NCBI RefSeq assembly: GCF_964355755.1
Contig: NC_092679.1
Span: 2,914,001 to 2,978,000, forward strand
Direction: 5' to 3'
Length of the DNA: 64,000 nt
DNA from: Antedon mediterranea
Lineage: Eukaryota; Echinodermata; Crinoidea; Comatulida; Antedonidae
Part shown: positions 59,200-64,000 of the stretch, in pieces
How the letters are laid out: every line of letters begins with the position of its first letter
Position numbering within the stretch: position 1 is the stretch's first letter
Notes under the pieces: generated by a model
Told to the model about the DNA's origin: nothing
Databases searched by the model: none
Seen by the model: only the letters and a program-made list of their open reading frames with translations
Translations under genes and position numbers: made by a program

Positions 59200-59560
59200 T
59201 ATGTTTGTAGATACCCATATATGGTCATGATGTGTCCATATATAGTCATGAAGTACTCAAGTTTACGACATGTCCATATATAGACATGGTGTACCCATAT
59301 ATGGTCATGATGTGTCCATATATAGTCATGAAGTACTCAAGTTTACGACATGTCCATATATAGACATGGTGTACCCATATATGGTCATGATGTGTCCATA
59401 TATAGTCATGAAGTACTCAAGTTTACGACATGTCCATATATAGACATGGTGTACCCATAATGGTCATGATGTGTCCATATATACTCATGAAGTACTCAAG
59501 TTTACAACATGTCCATATATAGACATGAGGTACCCATATATGGTCATGATGTTTCCATAT
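59200..59560. repeat. Minisatellite, 80-bp unit, AMPK beta 3' UTR
   Basis: About four and a half near-perfect units, each with GTACCCATATATGGTCATGA, TGTGTCCATATATAGTCATG and AAGTACTCAAGTTTACGACA. The anchors are at about 59211, 59291, 59371, 59451 and 59530. The internal CCATATATGGTCATGATG closely resembles the family 1 MITE core, suggesting the array grew from one. It starts about 60 bp after the stop codon. Confidence 0.9.
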
Positions 59561-61935
59561 TATCTTATGCCTATATAAGGTAATGATGTATCATATATAG
59601 TATAATATAATGCTGATATATGGTAATGATGTACGAATATTAATATCATAATGTGTTGTCATGCCCATATTTAGCTGTTGGGTAAGATGTCACCATTGCC
59701 TTATATAGGCATTTGTCCGTTAAAAGGTTGACTTTAAAGTGTGATTTACTTTCTATAGGTTATTGTGTACTGTAGGTGTGCCAAATTTATCAGTAGTATA
59801 TTAGTCAACAAGGTTTGTGAATAATTGAAATATGATTGGCTTATAAATGTTTTAAAGGAGAGGGACTATTTTGGTGTAAATGTTTCGGTTTATAATTGAT
59901 AAAATTGAGCGATGTGGTACGGTGTTAACGTGCATGGTCATTTTAGTGCAACATGATTTAAAACCAAAGAGTTCATAATACTATCGTATTTAGCGCTGAG
60001 GTTATTATAACTATTTTTTAAACCCACTTTCAGCTTACTAGCCCTGTTATTTACTTTGCTGAAATTGGTTTATTGCTGAAAATTTGAGGGAGGGTTAAGA
60101 AAGATAATGATTGTAAAGTAAGGGTTAGGAAAATTGTAAAATTACTGCATAAGCGTTACTGCAGTTTAGGCAGTAGAATTACTGCAGCAATTGTAGTAGG
60201 ACTGCCACTGCATTAGTGCTAAGAGTTGCTTGTCTATGTTATTCGAGAATGATATGAAAATTATTTTAGTAAGAGAGAAAAATGAGATTTAAATTTGCAA
60301 GGATAAAAGATACTTAAAATCTGAAATTTACTACTGTACAAAAAATGACATTCCTTGTATTTGGAGGTTAACAATTTTAATTTTTTTTCGGCATACAAGC
60401 ATGACAATGTCAGAAGACACTAGATATAAACATTCTGTATAACATTTTTTAAAGAAAAAAGCTCTGTATAGAACAGGAATGATAATTGGGTCTTTTTTTA
60501 TAATTTAAAACAAATATGACAGCAAAAAATGGTTTATTTTGTGTTATATAATATAGCGTACCAATATAATTAAATTTCAATTCTATAAAATTTATCTTGA
60601 ACTATTATTTAAATTTAAAAAATTATAAAAAGATTAGGTAAGTTGTTTTTTTAAATAAGTTTATTGTTAATATGCGAAAATCAAAATCAAGGAAAATATG
60701 ATTATATAAGTTCTTTAAAATAATTATGTGCATTTAACACATTGGAGTAGGCAAAGAATATAATAATAATAGATTATATTCTTGAAAGAATGTATTGATC
60801 TGTTGATTAAGTGTGATTGGTATAAATTACCACTCACAGTATAACTTTTATTAAGATGAAATTAAAATGTAAAATAATCCCAGTGTTGCCAGGTTATATC
60901 TATATTTGACTGCCCAATTTCCAGTTGTAAATTCTTAAGTGTGTGCACTAAGTTTTGAGTTATGAAGAGTAGGGTAATAAAGTAAGAATTTTGTAAAGTG
61001 TTAAGAAGGAAAAACGATCGTACAGTATAAAGTTATTACAAAATAATTGTTTATATCCAGTTGTTAAGGTCTAAGGCTATGTTCAGACTGACTGACTAAG
61101 AAGTAGATTAGGATAAGCCAACTGTATTTTGATAAGCACACTAAATTGATTTCTGTCCACATATTGACCAATAGAGGTTCACCTTGCAAAACATGTAATA
61201 TATCCCCATATATATAGCAACAAATATAATAACTTCTTATATGTACACTATCATATCGCGGTCAGTCTGTATGTTAGTCCTAACACCACGTTTAAAACAG
61301 TTAATCAGATTGTCTTTTGTACTGTTGTACATTTTGTGCCAAATAATATATCAAACAATATCAGTACATTGGTACTAATATAACAGTTTTTCTGGAAACA
61401 GCAAAAGTGTACGAAGCAATTTGAGGCTGGGCCTTGTAAATAATGTACAAAGAATATAGGGAGATTAAGTCAAATGGTTGGTTTGTAGAGCGACGGGAAA
61501 ATAAAAATTATTGATGTTGTAAATGTGTAATATATTAATAATGTAATTCATTGCTGTATAATCTATCAAATTGGCAGGTGAATTATTCAATAACACTGTT
61601 CATGGTACATCAATGTCTGTTTTTAATTTCTTTTTTCAAACATAGAGATAATTAAGAGTAGTATAATAGTATACCACATATATATGGCGCTCTTTTCATG
61701 AATAAACATTGGTCCCCTGAATTTATACAAAAAAAAAATTTAATGTATAACATTCTACTCCAATGCATAAATAATAATAATCACAAAAAAATCATTTAGG
61801 TATTATTGGAGAAATTTATTTTCATATTTCATTGGTTTTTATTTCAGGATTTACATACCCAACTATAAAAAGCACCACTGTATTAAATAGATTGTGCGTG
61901 TCATCTATAACTTTTATATTTAAAAACTTCTGTGC

Positions 61936-62038
61936 AACGCTCTGTCTACACTATCAAACTTTGTGACAAAAAAAATATGATATTTGGGCACATCACACTT
62001 GTTTTGTCAACCTAGATTGATTGTGTAGACATAGCTTT
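61936..62038. mobile_element. MITE family 1 copy, short form
   Basis: 103 bp, with AACGCTCTGTCTACACTATC and TTGATTGTGTAGACATAGCT ends and an internal deletion that removed half the core. Confidence 0.8.
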
Positions 62039-62082
62039 AGGCTCTTATTTGTCAATGGAAGAACAACAATTAAAAGTCCTTA

Positions 62083-62088
62083 TTTATT
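62083..62088 (-). terminator. Candidate polyadenylation signal of PRDX5
   Basis: AATAAA on the minus strand, about 210 bp after the PRDX5 stop codon, in an AT-rich context. Confidence 0.3.
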
Positions 62089-62297
62089 TTTTGGTTTAGA
62101 GGTCCTTGGGGGTTAGACAAGATTAGTTTCAACAACTCATTATTAATACTTAGTATTTTTACTAATAATACCAAAAATGTTTTTTAATACCGATTATCTT
62201 TATATTATCTACGATTGTCTTTCTTTCCTTTTAAATATCTTAACAATAATCTTATTAATCACACTATTTTACACATTAAAACTTGTTGGTTTTCTTT

Positions 62298-63797
62298 CTA
62301 AATTTGATCGACGATGTTAGCAGCTAGCGTGCATGTCAGTCCTGTACCGTCGGGTTCTACATTAATCTTCTTTACCACGCCATCTTCAATAACCATTGCA
62401 TATCTGAAACATGTCAAATTATACTCTTTTAGTATTTAACTTTAGTATAACCTCATTAAAACTCTAGTATTTTCAACTCTTAAGCTCCTTTCCCACAACA
62501 AGAGTGCTTGTATAGATGCCTGCATTGGCTCAGGGGAGGAGAGGTTAATTGTTCAAATGTTTATTGTAAATAATGGATTTCAATTCAATGTAAAAACTCC
62601 AGATTGTTGGACCTCCACTTAAGTTCTGTCTACACTATCAAACTTTGTGTGAAAAAAAAATGTGATGTGCATATATATTGACTTGATGATGTCATATCAC
62701 TACCATATTTGGGCACATCAAACTAGTTTGATAGTGTAGACAGAGCTTTAAACCTAAGTTGGGATATGCATCACAGTTAAAGTGACTAGTAAAATGTGCA
62801 ACCCCCTTAATTTTATCATGTGATCTCCCCTTATATTATTTACATATCTGGTATCTCTAGGTATAGTTACAGTACCACCATTCACAAACAACATTACTAT
62901 ATTACAACAATAACATGAATTTGCATAAAACATAAATTATGTGATCTTTAATCATAAATAGTAAGGTTTATTAGTATAAATATTGGTATTGTTCGTACCT
63001 CTTTGATCGCAGGTTTCCTAAAATGGCAGTAGCGTCCAGTCCCAAGTCAACGGCCTGTAATAAAATAATAACATCGTATATTTTTAGTTTATTTCTCCTG
63101 TATTGATACTCTTTATTTACACATTGAAAAAAAAAAGAATTTTGACAAACCTTAGTAAATTCTGCACATGTATCTGCTAGCATACGAATCTGAAAAAGAC
63201 AAGAAAATTAACATAATTATACAGGTGTAAATATACACCATTGATCGTGGCTTTAAACCTGATATACAGATAGACATATAGATATCACATGTTGAATAGC
63301 AACTCTTCTCCAACATGGCGGCTCTCAATCATATAGGATAGGGAATGTTTTTAGTGTTCTTTTAAAACGTGTAATAAGCGTACCTCTCCAGCTTTGTGGG
63401 CATCTCCCCACGCTGACATCACAAAGGCATCGTTGACAGAGATACAAGCAACAATGTCAATGTTCTTGCTTTTGATCTTGGCAAAGTCCTGCACATACCC
63501 TGGTAGATGAGTCTAAAAAAGAAACGTTTTATTCAATTCAATATTTTATTTCGGAATCCCTAGTCTAGAATCAAATATCATAATTAAATGAAAGGCTTGT
63601 TCTAACCAAAAAATGAATACGATTGTACAGCATTTGTAGAGTTACCTCTCTAGATAGCTTACCTTTGAACAGCCAGGGGTGAAAGCCCCAGGCACGGCAA
63701 ACAGCACTCCCTTCTTGCCTTTAAAAAGGTCCGCCATATTGACCTTTTGACCTGGATTGCCTTCATGAACTTCCACACTGGGAATTTTGTCACCAAC
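62298..63797 (-). CDS. PRDX5: Peroxiredoxin 5, five 3' exons (5' end outside)
   Basis: Exons on the minus strand are 63797-63663, 63512-63384, 63189-63151, 63054-62999 and 62403-62298 (stop TAG). They join in frame to 154 residues. The start VGDKIPSVEVHEGNPGQKVN is just inside the mature domain; the start codon and any mitochondrial presequence lie beyond 64000. FAVPGAFTPGCSKTHLPGY holds the peroxidatic Cys in the TPGC motif. VACISVNDAFVMSAWG follows, and EPDGTGLTCTLAAN carries the residue equivalent to the resolving Cys151 of human PRDX5, so atypical 2-Cys chemistry is preserved. An additional Cys (LADTCAEF) lies in the third visible exon. The enzyme reduces hydrogen peroxide, alkyl hydroperoxides and peroxynitrite with thioredoxin, in mitochondria, peroxisomes and cytosol in other animals. 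It ends convergently with AMPK beta. Confidence 0.96.
62621..62749. mobile_element. MITE family 1 copy in the last PRDX5 intron
   Basis: 129 bp, ends AAGTTCTGTCTACACTATCA and TGATAGTGTAGACAGAGCTT, flanked by TTA and TTTA. It lies between the last two PRDX5 exons. Confidence 0.85.
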
Positions 63798-64000
63798 CTA
63801 TAAAAAGGGATTTACATTTATTTAATAAGATATTAACTATATTGCCATGTGTGCACAAAACACGATTCAAAATAAATATAATATGTGTGTGTACCTTTCT
63901 TTCCTTTCTTTTTGTTTAGAAAGTCAAAGAATTAAAAATTAAAAAAAAAAGAATAGGCTAGGCCCTAGGGCCTATAGTATTACTATTAGTAGGCCCTCAA

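Larger units (their letters stand above)
59139..62297. other. 3' UTR of AMPK beta and spacer before PRDX5
   Basis: The two genes converge here. Apart from the minisatellite and one family 1 MITE I see AT-rich sequence without coding potential. Several AATAAA motifs occur (for example near 60977 and 61701) and none can be chosen with confidence. Confidence 0.5.

Overview
This is a gene-sparse, AT-rich stretch of an animal nuclear genome. Genes are split by GT-AG introns, and the introns and spacers are packed with small palindromic DNA transposons, tRNA-derived SINEs and minisatellites. The protein families (CYP clan-2 P450, AMPK beta, peroxiredoxin 5) and the repeat style suggest a marine invertebrate, possibly a deuterostome such as an echinoderm. 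That placement is an inference. No bacterial, viral or CRISPR-type system is visible.

Layout, left to right. (1) 3578-11151, plus strand: the last five coding exons of an unrecognised acidic protein; its start lies left of the window. (2) 12269-15988, minus strand: a complete three-exon cytochrome P450 (500 aa), convergent with gene 1. Its last codons form one unit of a minisatellite that extends into the space between the two genes. (3) 18879-41898, plus strand: an unusual gene for a glycogen-binding (CBM48) protein with a long Pro/Glu-rich repeat region. It has two to three candidate first exons, and two alternative, apparently mutually exclusive copies of the exon for the second half of the CBM48 domain. 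(4) 50348-59138, plus strand: a complete seven-exon AMP-activated protein kinase beta subunit (279 aa). (5) 62298-63797, minus strand: the last five coding exons of peroxiredoxin 5; the 5' exon lies right of the window.

Genes 3 and 4 are tandem paralogues: same strand, similar MGN-type N-termini, and the same intron positions and phases inside CBM48. Gene 3 kept the glycogen-binding domain, lost the AMPK-complex (ASC) domain and gained a repetitive linker. It appears able to choose its membrane anchor (myristoyl or transmembrane, by first exon) and perhaps its glycogen affinity (by the alternative CBM48 exon, one of which lacks the glucan-stacking Trp). This is the most interesting system in the window.

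Mobile DNA is the other theme. There are at least 17 copies or fragments of one palindromic TIR family, six of a second family, and several single palindromic elements. A PIF/Harbinger-like element with a 3-bp TAA duplication is nested inside a SINE and carries a decayed Myb/SANT-like ORF. There is also a 1.2-kb foldback element.
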